This document shows positions 1 through 8,049 of a stretch of DNA of 41,578 nucleotides, piece by piece. Source of the DNA: Candidatus Zhuqueibacterota bacterium (GTDB taxonomy: Bacteria; Zhuqueibacterota; Zhuqueibacteria; Oceanimicrobiales; Oceanimicrobiaceae); NCBI GenBank assembly GCA_029262035.1, contig JAJDAE010000087.1:1-41578 (forward strand). The letters run 5' to 3'. Every line of letters starts with the position of its first letter. The first letter of the stretch is position 1. A program made the position numbers and the translations under genes. The notes under the pieces are model-generated. The model was not told where the DNA came from, searched no databases, and worked only from the letters and a program-made list of their open reading frames with translations.

Positions 1-135
1 CTTAAAACCGAAACTTTAACCGTATTCAAAGAACATAAGGAACAAACAGTAACGCTTTGCCAAAACGGCTTTCTTATTAACCAAACATCAAAAAAAAATC
101 TTAAATTAAGCGGTGCACTTTCATCTTGCATTTAA
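1..135 (+). CDS. possible C-terminal tail of an upstream gene (partial)
   Basis: Frame 1 is open from the window edge to a TAA at 133-135 and gives 44 residues ending in SGALSSCI. I do not recognise the sequence and no domain can be assigned to so short a piece. It reads in the same direction as the oxidoreductase genes that follow. The 132 bases from 136 to the next start hold no gene I can support. It could equally be a chance open frame. Confidence 0.3.
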   Translation, partial: LKTETLTVFKEHKEQTVTLCQNGFLINQTSKKNLKLSGALSSCI

Positions 136-267
136 CCCCTAAGAGCTAAAGGGTGGCTTTCATCAACATAGGCATTGTTCAAGCAAAACGATTAGTAGAC
201 GGAATATCAAAGTACTTGAGAAATAAACTATTCGCTTAAATGGAATCCATCTTTAACCTTAAATTTG

Positions 268-2628
268 ATGAGCGAAGAAACCAAATTAAATTTAACCGAC
301 ATTGACCAAATTGTAGAAAACATTGGTCGCGGCACCGCGGATGTGATACCCATCCTGCACGCGATACAGAAGAAGTACAAGTATCTGCCGCAGCAGGCGC
401 TCTTCCGCGTGTGCGAAGTCAGCGATATTACGCCGGCATCGATCTCCGGGGTTTCGACATTTTATTCGCAATTCCGGAACCGGCCCGTGGGCAAGCATTT
501 TATCAATGTTTGCACCGGCACCGCCTGTCACGTTAAAGGTGCGCCACTGGTTTTGGATGGTCTGCGGCGAGATCTCAAATTAAAAAAAAATGAAGACACC
601 GACCAGGATGGTTTGTTTACCGTACAAAGCGTCGCCTGCCTCGGTTGTTGTACCCTTGCGCCCGTGGTGCAAATCGATGATGTCACCTACGGCCACGTCA
701 AATCTGACAGCGTGGATGCCATTCTCGACGACTTCTTACTGCGCAGCAAACAAAATGGTTCTTTGTTTAACAAGGTAAGTAACGGCAAAGTACAAAAAAT
801 AGATGGCGAAATCCGGGTGGGTCTGGGGTCGTGCTGTGTCGCCAGCGGCAGCGAGGCCGTACGCCAGGCGCTGGACAGATCATTACAAAATGCCAGCATC
901 CAGGTCGATGTAAAACGGGTTGGCTGTGTTGGTATGTGTCATCAGGTGCCGCTGGTAGAATTTCATTTGACCGGACAGCCTTCGACACTTTATGCCCGTG
1001 TACAGCCCGAGGATGTCGATCCGATCATCCAACGCCATATTCGACCACGTAGTTTCGGTGACCGCTTTACACAACGTGCCACACAATGGCTGGAAGATTT
1101 CCTGATGGATGGCAATGGCAAAGCCGAAACCCGTTATCCGCTCAACGTTCGCGATAAGCCGGTTGCAGCATTTTTGGGCAGGCAAAAACACATTGCCACC
1201 GAGCATTGCGGTGTCCTCGATCCGTTGGATTTCGAAGAGTACAAATCATTTGATGGCTTTAAAGCCCTTGAAAATTGTTTGAAGAATAAATCACCTGACG
1301 AAATAATTGAGTCCGTTCAACAAAGCGGCTTACGTGGCCGTGGCGGTGCGGGATTTCCCACCGGCAAGAAATGGTCAATTGTCAAAGCCGCGGAGGGTGA
1401 CAAAAAATATATAATCTGCAACGGCGATGAAGGCGATCCGGGCGCATTCATGGATCGTATGATTTTGGAATCGTACCCATTCCGGGTGATCGAAGGCTTG
1501 ATGATTGCGGCATATACGGTTGGTGCAAACGAGGGCTATTTTTACATCCGGCACGAATATCCGCTGGCGGTAAAGCGCATTTCCGAAGCGATTAAAAAGT
1601 GTGAAGAAGAAGGCTTGCTGGGTGAGAATATTTTCGGCACGGATTTTTCGTTGACACTTAAAATTGTCGAAGGCGCAGGCGCATTTGTTTGTGGGGAAGA
1701 AACGGCATTGATCGAGTCCATAGAAGGCCATCGCGGCATGCCGCGCGTTCGGCCACCATTCCCGGCTTTGTCCGGTTTGTGGGGGCAACCAACGCTGGTC
1801 AATAACGTTGAAACCTATTCACTCCTGCCCTGGATACTACGCAATGGTGCAGACAAATTTGCCGAGTTAGGCACTGCAAAAAGTAAAGGCACCAAAGTAT
1901 TCGCGCTGGCAGGAAAGATTGCCCGTGGCGGTCTGATTGAAGTGCCGATGGGAATTACCATTCGGGAAATCGTCGAAGAAATCGGTGGCGGTATTGCCGA
2001 TGGCCGTAAGTTCAAGGCAGTGCAAATCGGTGGTCCTTCCGGTGGTTGCATTCCGGCGGAATTGGGGCACACGTCCATCGATTATGAGGCGCTGAAAGAA
2101 GTCGGCGCTATGATGGGATCGGGCGGACTGTTGGTCCTGGATGACTCCGATTGTATGGTGGATATTGCCCGCTACTTCCAGAGTTTTACTCAAGATCAGT
2201 CCTGCGGTAAATGTACATTTTGCCGGGTCGGTACCCGGCGCCTGCTGGATATTTTAGAACGAATTTGCTCTGGCCATGGCAAAACCTCCGATTTGGAGGA
2301 TTTGGAAAGCTTGGCACACGAGGTTAAGGGCGGCAGTCTCTGCGGACTGGGTATGACAGCGCCAAATCCGATTCTGACCACGTTAAAATATTTCCGCCAT
2401 GAGTATGAAGCTCATATAAATGGCCGCTGTCCCGCCGGTAAATGCCGCGAGATGATTACATACTCGATCGATGATAATTGCACCGGCTGCACCAAGTGCG
2501 CCCAGGTTTGCCCGGCGGATTCTATCGCGTTTAAACCTTACGAAAAACATGAAATCGATAGTAATACCTGCACCAAATGTGACGCCTGCAGGTTGGTTTG
2601 TCCAGAGGATGCAGTTTTGGTAGTTTGA
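268..2628 (+). CDS. fused NuoE-NuoF type NADH-oxidising flavoprotein with C-terminal ferredoxin domain
   Basis: This is the NADH-dehydrogenase module of a soluble multisubunit oxidoreductase, related to complex I NuoE/NuoF and to HydB/HndC-type hydrogenase or formate dehydrogenase subunits. Domains in order: a NuoE thioredoxin-like [2Fe-2S] domain (CTGTAC and CLGCC, about residues 80-135), a second thioredoxin-like [2Fe-2S] domain (SCCVASGS, CVGMC, about 185-245), the NuoF core with the FMN loop GRGGAGFPTGKKW, the NADH-binding region NGDEGDPGAF, a [4Fe-4S] motif SCGKCTFCRVG, and two C-terminal [4Fe-4S] motifs (CTGCTKCAQVCP, CTKCDACRLVCP). At 786 residues it equals NuoE plus an extended NuoF. 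ATG 268 is preferred over the TTG just before it. The catalytic partner is not in the window, so the final electron acceptor is unknown. The protein downstream at 3086 is a likely partner. Confidence 0.93.
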   Translation: MSEETKLNLTDIDQIVENIGRGTADVIPILHAIQKKYKYLPQQALFRVCEVSDITPASISGVSTFYSQFRNRPVGKHFINVCTGTACHVKGAPLVLDGLRRDLKLKKNEDTDQDGLFTVQSVACLGCCTLAPVVQIDDVTYGHVKSDSVDAILDDFLLRSKQNGSLFNKVSNGKVQKIDGEIRVGLGSCCVASGSEAVRQALDRSLQNASIQVDVKRVGCVGMCHQVPLVEFHLTGQPSTLYARVQPEDVDPIIQRHIRPRSFGDRFTQRATQWLEDFLMDGNGKAETRYPLNVRDKPVAAFLGRQKHIATEHCGVLDPLDFEEYKSFDGFKALENCLKNKSPDEIIESVQQSGLRGRGGAGFPTGKKWSIVKAAEGDKKYIICNGDEGDPGAFMDRMILESYPFRVIEGLMIAAYTVGANEGYFYIRHEYPLAVKRISEAIKKCEEEGLLGENIFGTDFSLTLKIVEGAGAFVCGEETALIESIEGHRGMPRVRPPFPALSGLWGQPTLVNNVETYSLLPWILRNGADKFAELGTAKSKGTKVFALAGKIARGGLIEVPMGITIREIVEEIGGGIADGRKFKAVQIGGPSGGCIPAELGHTSIDYEALKEVGAMMGSGGLLVLDDSDCMVDIARYFQSFTQDQSCGKCTFCRVGTRRLLDILERICSGHGKTSDLEDLESLAHEVKGGSLCGLGMTAPNPILTTLKYFRHEYEAHINGRCPAGKCREMITYSIDDNCTGCTKCAQVCPADSIAFKPYEKHEIDSNTCTKCDACRLVCPEDAVLVV

Positions 2629-2685
2629 GTTTTAAATTTTATGAGTTTATTTTAAGAGTGCCAATTAAAAAAACTAAAAGATTCT

Positions 2686-2764
2686 TTAACGCAGAGTTCG
2701 ATGAAGACGCAAAGATACCGCAGAGTCATTTCTTTTCTCTGCGTGCTCTGTGCCTCTGCGTTAA
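2686..2764. repeat. intergenic inverted repeat of the 'AACGCAGAG' type
   Basis: An exact 11-bp inverted repeat, TTAACGCAGAG at 2686-2696 and CTCTGCGTTAA at 2754-2764, encloses further imperfect GACGCAAAG/CTCTGCG units. It lies between the stop of the NuoEF-like gene and the next start. Palindromic units of this wording occur as dispersed intergenic repeats in many environmental bacterial genomes. A small open frame across it (2598-2786) is best ignored. It might act as a transcriptional or mRNA-stability element, but nothing here shows that. Confidence 0.6.
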
Positions 2765-2788
2765 AATTGTTTCTGGACTTAAATAGAT

Positions 2789-3058
2789 ATGAAATTCTAT
2801 TTGAAGTGGATTAACCAAATAATTTCTATTGTGATATTATTATTATGCACTTGGGTTTATTTGGGTAATTATTTTTTTAGTTTTAATGGCGACTCTTACT
2901 TTAGTAGGGGATTTTTTATTTTGGATCCCGATGAGTTGGGTTTCGGCATTTACTTTTTTGCAAAAGGACTTTTCTGTTCATCAATGTTATTTTTGTTCGG
3001 TAAATTTTTAGAGAGATACCTTTTCGGAAAAGATCCAATGCCAAAGGATAATAACTAA
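2789..3058 (+). CDS. small two-helix membrane protein of unknown function
   Basis: The product is 89 residues with two hydrophobic stretches: about residues 10-30 (IISIVILLLCTWVYLGNYFF) and about 53-75 (IYFFAKGLFCSSMLFLFGKF). Between them is an acidic stretch with DPDELGFG, and the tail is charged. I do not recognise a family. It is AT-richer than its neighbours and has no clear ribosome-binding site. It sits between the NuoEF-like gene and its presumed flavoprotein partner, so it may be a later arrival or a membrane anchor. It could also be non-functional. Confidence 0.5.
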   Translation: MKFYLKWINQIISIVILLLCTWVYLGNYFFSFNGDSYFSRGFFILDPDELGFGIYFFAKGLFCSSMLFLFGKFLERYLFGKDPMPKDNN

Positions 3059-3085
3059 TTGAAAAACAAGTTTTCATGACTTAAT

Positions 3086-4675
3086 ATGATAAAATTCCAA
3101 ATAAATAATCAAGAAGTTGAAGTCGAACCGGGCACAAAATTAATCACGGTTGCTCGCGAACGGGGTATCACGGTTCCGACCATGTGTTACCTGGAAGAGT
3201 ACCCGCATTTTACTTCGTGCATGCTTTGTGTGTTCAAGGAAGTAAAAACCGGCAAGCTGCTGGCCTCCTGTTCCGTGCCTGCGGAAGACGGCATGATCAT
3301 CGAGACCGATAGCGATGATGTGGTTAAAGCGCGAAAATCAGCCCTCGAATTGCTCATGAGCGATCATGTCGGCGACTGCCAGGCACCATGCGAACGTACC
3401 TGTCCCGCACACATGAACATCGCGTTGATGAATTTTCAAATTGAAAATGGCCAGTACCGCGAAGGTTTAATCACGGTAAAAGAGCACATCGCTCTGCCTG
3501 CGGTTCTTGGACGAATTTGTTCTGCGCCTTGCGAGAACGCCTGTCGGCGAAATTTAATTGGCGAATCACTTTCAATATGTGCTTTGAAATGCTTTGTCGC
3601 GGATCAGGATTTGGCCAGCGACTCACCTTACATCCCTGAATGTGCGCCGCCATCAGGCAAGCGTGTGGCGATTATCGGTTCCGGCCCGGCGGGGCTTTCT
3701 GCGGCCTACTACCTGCAGCAGTTCGGGCATGCCTGCACCATATTTGATGCCAACCCGGAGGCGGGTGGCGCGTTGCGATATGGCACACCGGAAAGCGATC
3801 TGCCTCGGCATATTCTCGATGGCGAAATTGATGTTATCCGCAGGTTGGGTGCAAATTTCGAATTAAACCATGCCATTGATTTTAAAGATTTTTTAGAAAT
3901 CCAAAATGAGTTTGATGCTGTTATTCTGGCAACAGGTGAAACATCACTCGAGCAACTCAAGCAGCTCGAAATAGAATCCGGGCCAAAAGGAGTTCGTGTA
4001 GACAAAACTACTTTTCAATCCAGTATGGATGGTGTTTTTGCGGGCGGCGGCGTAACTCACCCAGGAAAAATGGCTGTCCGCTCTGTGGGTCACGGCCGTT
4101 CAATCGCTTTGTCCGTGAACAATTATTTACTCGACCAAGGAGAATTAACGAATGGCACTCGTTCACAATCCCGCATTGCAAAAGTTAATAAAGACCAATT
4201 CGCTCAGTTTGCACAGGTTATCGATCAAATTAAAGACTCTGCACAGACAAAGCAAAATACCAATGGCAATCCTTTAAATCTACTACAGGCCAATGATGAA
4301 TCCGGGCGGTGTTTGCAGTGTGGGTGTGTGAGTTTTAACGGCTGCCAGTTGCGAATATTTTCCGAACAATACGGAGCCAATCCGCAGCGTTTCAAAGGCG
4401 AGACCAGGAAATCGATGGCACGTGTTTATGACCATCCGTATGTGGTTTACGAACCTGGTAAGTGCATTCAATGCGGCCTGTGTGTGCGCATCACAGAAAA
4501 AGAAGGTGAAGGTCTGGGCCTCACCTTTATTGGCCGGGGCTTCGACGTTCAGGTGGATGTACCTTTAAACCAACCGTTGGAAAAAGGATTGGAAAAGGCC
4601 GTGCAAAAATGTGTCGAGGCCTGCCCGTCCGGCGCGCTGGTTTTCAGAGAGAAGTTATTACCAATTATAAAATAA
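3086..4675 (+). CDS. [2Fe-2S]/[4Fe-4S] flavoprotein: NuoG N-terminus joined to a GltD-like domain lacking the NAD(P)-binding fold
   Basis: Residues 1-80 form a plant-type ferredoxin domain as in NuoG/HydA, with cysteines C34, C45, C48 and C62. Next is the GltD-type Fe-S region (HVGDCQAPCERTCP and ICSAPCENAC), then an FAD Rossmann motif (VAIIGSGPAGLSAAYYL) followed by EAGGALRYG. In GltD and NfnB a second Rossmann domain for NAD(P) interrupts the FAD domain. Here the sequence runs directly from VILATGE to the closing FAD segment DGVFAGGG, so that domain appears to be missing. The C-terminus has CLQCGC and CIQCGLC...CVEACPSGAL ferredoxin motifs. Probably it passes electrons to or from the NADH-oxidising neighbour, which would supply nicotinamide binding. 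At 529 residues it is much shorter than a NuoG plus a complete GltD. Confidence is high for the domains and moderate for the role. Confidence 0.85.
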   Translation: MIKFQINNQEVEVEPGTKLITVARERGITVPTMCYLEEYPHFTSCMLCVFKEVKTGKLLASCSVPAEDGMIIETDSDDVVKARKSALELLMSDHVGDCQAPCERTCPAHMNIALMNFQIENGQYREGLITVKEHIALPAVLGRICSAPCENACRRNLIGESLSICALKCFVADQDLASDSPYIPECAPPSGKRVAIIGSGPAGLSAAYYLQQFGHACTIFDANPEAGGALRYGTPESDLPRHILDGEIDVIRRLGANFELNHAIDFKDFLEIQNEFDAVILATGETSLEQLKQLEIESGPKGVRVDKTTFQSSMDGVFAGGGVTHPGKMAVRSVGHGRSIALSVNNYLLDQGELTNGTRSQSRIAKVNKDQFAQFAQVIDQIKDSAQTKQNTNGNPLNLLQANDESGRCLQCGCVSFNGCQLRIFSEQYGANPQRFKGETRKSMARVYDHPYVVYEPGKCIQCGLCVRITEKEGEGLGLTFIGRGFDVQVDVPLNQPLEKGLEKAVQKCVEACPSGALVFREKLLPIIK

Positions 4676-4679
4676 CGAA

Positions 4680-5804
4680 ATGAGTTCTCATTATTTTGAC
4701 TACGCTTCATCCTGCCCACCTTTCCCCGAAGCGCTCGAAGTTTTCAATTCTACTGCCAGAGAGTATTTTGCCAATCCATCCTCAAATCATCTACCCGGTA
4801 TTAAGGCGAATGAATTATTGGAAAGTTCAAAACAGCGTTTTCTTGAGCTGTGTAAATTTACCAGTGGAAAACTTGTTTTAACAGGAAACGGCACTGAGGC
4901 AAATAATCTTGTTATTCGCGGGGTTATGGAAAAATTCCCTAAAGGGCACCTGCTGTTGGCAAACGATACCCATGCTTCCGCCTGGTTTGCAACGGAAGTT
5001 TACAAAAAAAGAGTAGATGTTGTCCCGATAAATAGTTCCGGTAAAATTGATTTCGACAAATTAAAAAAGATGATCAAGCGAAATACGATTTTGTTGAGCA
5101 TAGTGCATGTTTGCAATGAAATCGGAACCATCCATGACATCAAAACCATAAGTGAGATTTGTTGTGAAAGAGGTATTTTGTTACATGTGGATGGCGTTCA
5201 GGCGCTTGGACATATTACGCCGGATTTTGAAATGACCGATGTAAATTTTTACACATTCTCAGCACACAAGTTTGGTGGCCCGCGTGGTGTTGGTGGTCTT
5301 TTGCTGAATTCTGAAAATATTAATCCACAAATACTGGGAGGAAGTCAGGAATATAATTTAAGGGCCGGTACGGAGAATTTGCCCGGTTTTCTCGCCGCGT
5401 TAAAAGCCCTGGAGATGAGCACTAAAATTGTGCCGGCTGAAACCAGTAGGTTACGGGGACTATCTGAAAAGTTCATAAAAACTTTATCTGAACAGGTAAA
5501 AGATTTTAAAATTAACTCCTCTAAAAATGGCTTGCCAGGATTGATTTCGCTTTCATTTCCCGGATTGACGGGCATAAACCTCGTTACTGAATTGAGTTTA
5601 AAGGGATTTGCAGTATCTACCGGCTCGGCATGCCATGCGCATAATATTCTTCCATCCCGCATAATCAAAGCTTTGGGGCGGACTTATACCGAAGCCCTCG
5701 GCACACTCAGAATATCTATGGGACGGGATACAACAGAAGACAGCACGCAGACTTTAGCGGAGACATTGCCACAAATTGTTGAAAAGCAAAGATTGCTAAA
5801 ATGA
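4680..5804 (+). CDS. cysteine desulfurase, NifS/IscS family (class V aminotransferase)
   Basis: A PLP-dependent enzyme of 374 residues that takes sulfur from cysteine as a persulfide for Fe-S assembly or other thiolation. Visible features are NGTEANNL near the PLP phosphate, VCNEIGTIHD, HVDGVQALGH, the Schiff-base lysine in SAHKFGGPRG (K197) and the catalytic-loop cysteine in STGSACHAH (C318). It starts 4 bases after the previous stop and its last four bases (ATGA) overlap the next start, so it is co-transcribed. Its place among Fe-S-rich proteins suggests local cluster supply, which is inference. Selenocysteine lyase activity cannot be excluded. Confidence 0.9.
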   Translation: MSSHYFDYASSCPPFPEALEVFNSTAREYFANPSSNHLPGIKANELLESSKQRFLELCKFTSGKLVLTGNGTEANNLVIRGVMEKFPKGHLLLANDTHASAWFATEVYKKRVDVVPINSSGKIDFDKLKKMIKRNTILLSIVHVCNEIGTIHDIKTISEICCERGILLHVDGVQALGHITPDFEMTDVNFYTFSAHKFGGPRGVGGLLLNSENINPQILGGSQEYNLRAGTENLPGFLAALKALEMSTKIVPAETSRLRGLSEKFIKTLSEQVKDFKINSSKNGLPGLISLSFPGLTGINLVTELSLKGFAVSTGSACHAHNILPSRIIKALGRTYTEALGTLRISMGRDTTEDSTQTLAETLPQIVEKQRLLK

Positions 5805-6652
5805 GCAAAAAAAAGAATACAACTAGTGCCGTCAACTTTGAGGCACTTAAAGAAACACCAGCAGAAATGCGGCAACGCTTACTTAACCTGATTGAATCAC
5901 AAGCGGATTTTTTCACCATAACCGGCAGTGATGCCCGCGACATAAATAGTTGCTGCCCATCGGATGGTGTTACAGCGGCAAATCAACTAGTCGAGTCTGG
6001 TGTGCTGCAAGTTGTCCGGCCGAATGAATCTGTGGACGCCTGCCCGGTAAATGTCTACGCCTTTGCCGGTGAGATTAAGCCAGGAGAAAATCAACCCACG
6101 TTTGAGATAAACGCAGAATTCCGACAGAAGGTGAAAAGCACTATCAAGCAAAATCAAAAACCCCCGGGCAACAAAATGGTTACGTTGATAAGATGGATTT
6201 TACTCGCTTTTGTGCTGCTAAGCTTGATCATTGTCGGTGTTAAAAATTTTTCCGATAATTCTAAAATTGCGGGAGTGCCATTAACTCTGAATTTGGTTGA
6301 GGAGTTTGATGTGCCTTTTTCAGACGGCATCCTTATTTTTCTATTTCACCGCGAGGAGCGCTGCGATTTCTGCAACAACATGGAAAGCCATGTGCGCGAA
6401 GCATTAACTCAAATCCCTGCAAATCTACAAAATAAGGTTTCTTTCAAACTTGTTAATATGAACTTATCCAAATACCTCGGTTTGAAGAAAAAGTATGATG
6501 TATTTACCAGCACAGTTGTTTTCATAAAAGTACAAAATAATGAAGCAAGCGGTTCTTTTATTTTTTCAGACGCCTGGCATCTTTTAGATAAAAAGGAAAA
6601 ATTCATCGCGGCATTTAAAACTGAGTTGTTCAAATTTCGGGGTGAGAAATAA
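5801..6652 (+). CDS. membrane-anchored thioredoxin-fold protein, ArsF-like, with extra N-terminal domain
   Basis: The protein has 283 residues. The N-terminal ~120 residues are predicted cytosolic, contain CC and a single later Cys, and match no family I recognise. One transmembrane helix follows at about 128-147 (LIRWILLAFVLLSLIIVGV). The C-terminal ~110 residues resemble the thioredoxin-like ArsF family, with the redox motif HREERCDFCNNMESHV at about 187-202. In ArsEFG systems ArsF is linked to nitroaromatic arsenical reduction, but ArsF-like proteins next to ArsG-like permeases are widespread and may serve general thiol redox transfer. It overlaps the desulfurase gene by 4 bases and lies 2 bases before the permease gene. 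Confidence 0.65.
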   Translation: MSKKKNTTSAVNFEALKETPAEMRQRLLNLIESQADFFTITGSDARDINSCCPSDGVTAANQLVESGVLQVVRPNESVDACPVNVYAFAGEIKPGENQPTFEINAEFRQKVKSTIKQNQKPPGNKMVTLIRWILLAFVLLSLIIVGVKNFSDNSKIAGVPLTLNLVEEFDVPFSDGILIFLFHREERCDFCNNMESHVREALTQIPANLQNKVSFKLVNMNLSKYLGLKKKYDVFTSTVVFIKVQNNEASGSFIFSDAWHLLDKKEKFIAAFKTELFKFRGEK

Positions 6653-6654
6653 CC

Positions 6655-7326
6655 GTGGATATGCTCACCGCCTTCGGGCTTGGGTTAATAACCATCACCC
6701 ACCCATGTCCGCTATCTACGAACATATCGGCAGTAACCTTGCTCCTGGGGTTGCAACACAAATCTTCAAAAAAAGCTTTACTTTCAATAGCATTTCTTTT
6801 GGGCGAAATCTTAGCATATACTGCGATAGGTATTTTGCTAGCGTTTGGTGGCTTCAATGTTCCGGTTATCGCTAATACGCTTCAAAGTGTCATGCAACAA
6901 CTGATCAGCCCGATTCTCATTCTAATCGGCATGATGCTCGCCGGTATTTTGTTTAGAGATCAACATACTTTAAAAGTCGCCGAGCGCTTCGCACGGAACA
7001 ATTCCAAACTTGGCATCGGCGGCGGATTTATACTGGGTATTCTGGTTGCGCTATCTTTCTGCCCTTTGACAGCGGCGCTGTTTTTGGGAGTACTCGTTCC
7101 GTTGGCGATTTCGAAACAGGCGGTTATTTTGTACCCGGTTGCCTTCGGTGTTGGCGCTGCTTTGCCGCTGGCAATGATAACCGGTTTTGTGGTAAAAGGT
7201 GCAGGTGTTTTGGAAAAAACGATTTTCCATCACAAAAACAGGCAGAAATATTTGACGATTGTGGGTACGATGTTAATTCTTGCAGGGGTTTATTTGAGTT
7301 TGGAGAATATATTTGAAATAATATAA
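6655..7326 (+). CDS. ArsG/CcdA-like polytopic membrane protein
   Basis: A 223-residue protein with about six hydrophobic helices. The first contains THPCPLSTNI and the fourth LSFCPLTAALF. This pairing of membrane cysteine-proline motifs is characteristic of the CcdA/DsbD-ArsG superfamily. Annotated relatives are called aromatic arsenical efflux permeases. CcdA relatives instead carry reducing equivalents across the membrane to a thioredoxin-fold partner. The adjacent CxxC protein makes a thiol relay as likely as efflux. The start is GTG 6655 or ATG 6661. This is the last gene before the island boundary. Confidence 0.75.
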   Translation: MDMLTAFGLGLITITHPCPLSTNISAVTLLLGLQHKSSKKALLSIAFLLGEILAYTAIGILLAFGGFNVPVIANTLQSVMQQLISPILILIGMMLAGILFRDQHTLKVAERFARNNSKLGIGGGFILGILVALSFCPLTAALFLGVLVPLAISKQAVILYPVAFGVGAALPLAMITGFVVKGAGVLEKTIFHHKNRQKYLTIVGTMLILAGVYLSLENIFEII

Positions 7327-7432
7327 TTCAGGAAAATTATATACCATGACTTTCAATGTCAGATAAGTCCGGCAGTATTGCAATGAAATCGGATTCAGCC
7401 TCCTATAGTCGAGCGAAAATCATTCTGAAACT

Positions 7433-7449
7433 GATTCAAGATTTGCTAC
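7433..7449 (+). repeat. 17-bp motif GATTCAAGATTTGCTAC, left copy
   Basis: This 17-mer recurs exactly at 31895-31911, inside the right boundary repeat. A shortened form, CAAGATTTGCTAC, occurs at 7757-7769 inside the left boundary repeat. Three copies confined to the two island edges make it a candidate for part of an attachment or recombination site. No integrase gene is present to confirm this. Confidence 0.6.
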
Positions 7450-7612
7450 GATTTCTCAAGCAACGCAGATATATTAAGGAATCAGGTGTAAAATAAAAAT
7501 AAGGCTATTCCTCATTAAAACAGCTATTTACTTAATCATAACTTTTGTGGAATAGGAAAAAATCGCCCCTGCGCTCTTGCCTCGGAGTCAAGTGCTCTAC
7601 TGTAAAATAAAA

Positions 7613-7639
7613 AAGGGACACGCATTTGCTATGTCCCTT
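7613..7639 (-). terminator. hairpin downstream of the tRNA-Pro fragment, left copy
   Basis: AAGGGACA (7613-7620) pairs with TGTCCCTT (7632-7639), flanked by A and T runs, which suits a rho-independent terminator for the - strand tRNA. The right repeat has the same hairpin with different paired bases (GGGATAT/ATATCCC instead of GGGACAT/ATGTCCC), a compensatory change that supports a real structure. Confidence 0.6.
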
Positions 7640-7668
7640 AAAACAGCTATTTAGCTGTAATTATTTAG

Positions 7669-7721
7669 TCGGGGCGAAAGGATTTGAACCTTCGACCCCT
7701 TGACCCCCAGTCAAGTGCGCT
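7669..7721 (-). pseudogene. tRNA-Pro(GGG) 3' fragment, left copy
   Basis: Read on the - strand the segment begins at the end of the D arm (AGCGCA). It continues through an anticodon stem CTTGA/TCAAG with loop CTGGGGG (anticodon GGG), a T arm with loop TTCAAAT, and the acceptor 3' strand CGCCCCG with discriminator A. The 5' acceptor strand and most of the D arm are missing: upstream is TTATAATC, not CGGGGCG. No CCA is encoded. It is therefore not a working tRNA gene as it stands, but it is the kind of tRNA 3' piece left at island boundaries. Confidence 0.75.
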
Positions 7722-8049
7722 GATTATAAAAAACAATGACTTACAAAGGCTCAAGTCAAGATTTGCTACTATTCACATAAATTCGGCGTAAGTACAGATA
7801 ACTACTACTACTTAAGTAGTAATCTGAATATGATCTTTATATTTATGCCTAACTTATTTGAGCAAAATCATTTTACCTGTTAGAGCACTCTTCACATTTA
7901 AAAGTGCAGCCTTATATAGCGGCTCTTGTTATTGGAATAATATTGTTTTTTTTTTGTAACTAAACTTACGGCAATAGCGTTTATTACCTCTACATCCGCG
8001 TCGGCTTAGAATGAGTCGCACAAATACAAACTTCAATACTGGGGAATCA

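Larger units (their letters stand above)
7519..7772 (+). repeat. left boundary direct repeat (~250 bp, imperfect)
   Basis: The segment aligns in direct orientation with 31672-31914. Shared in order are AACAGCTATTTA, a GGAGTCAAGTG piece, a hairpin with a GGGA..TCCC stem, a tRNA-Pro 3' segment of about 53 bp with one mismatch, TATAAAAAACAAT, ACTTACAAAG and CAAGATTTGCTAC. The left copy has about 14 extra bases (7651-7664) between hairpin and tRNA piece. The two copies enclose the whole lanthipeptide/CHAT region, so they look like the edges of an inserted or recombined element. They could also be independent decayed copies of one tRNA locus. Confidence 0.7.
7327..8049. other. intergenic region with left island boundary
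   Basis: There is no convincing protein gene in these 720 bases. They hold the left boundary repeat (7519-7772), a tRNA-Pro fragment, a terminator-like hairpin and a copy of a 17-bp motif, all listed separately. The part after 7772 is AT-rich (for example the T-run near 7948) and presumably carries the promoter of the ECF sigma gene, but I cannot place it confidently. Confidence 0.6.

Noticed and set aside
2598-2786. Open frame of 62 codons overlapping the end of the NuoEF-like gene
   Set aside because: It runs through the palindromic repeat, lacks a ribosome-binding site, and has no recognisable protein features.
7669-7740. Complete tRNA-Pro gene on the - strand
   Set aside because: The 5' acceptor strand and most of the D arm are missing, so only a 3' fragment is called. 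The same holds for 31811-31859.
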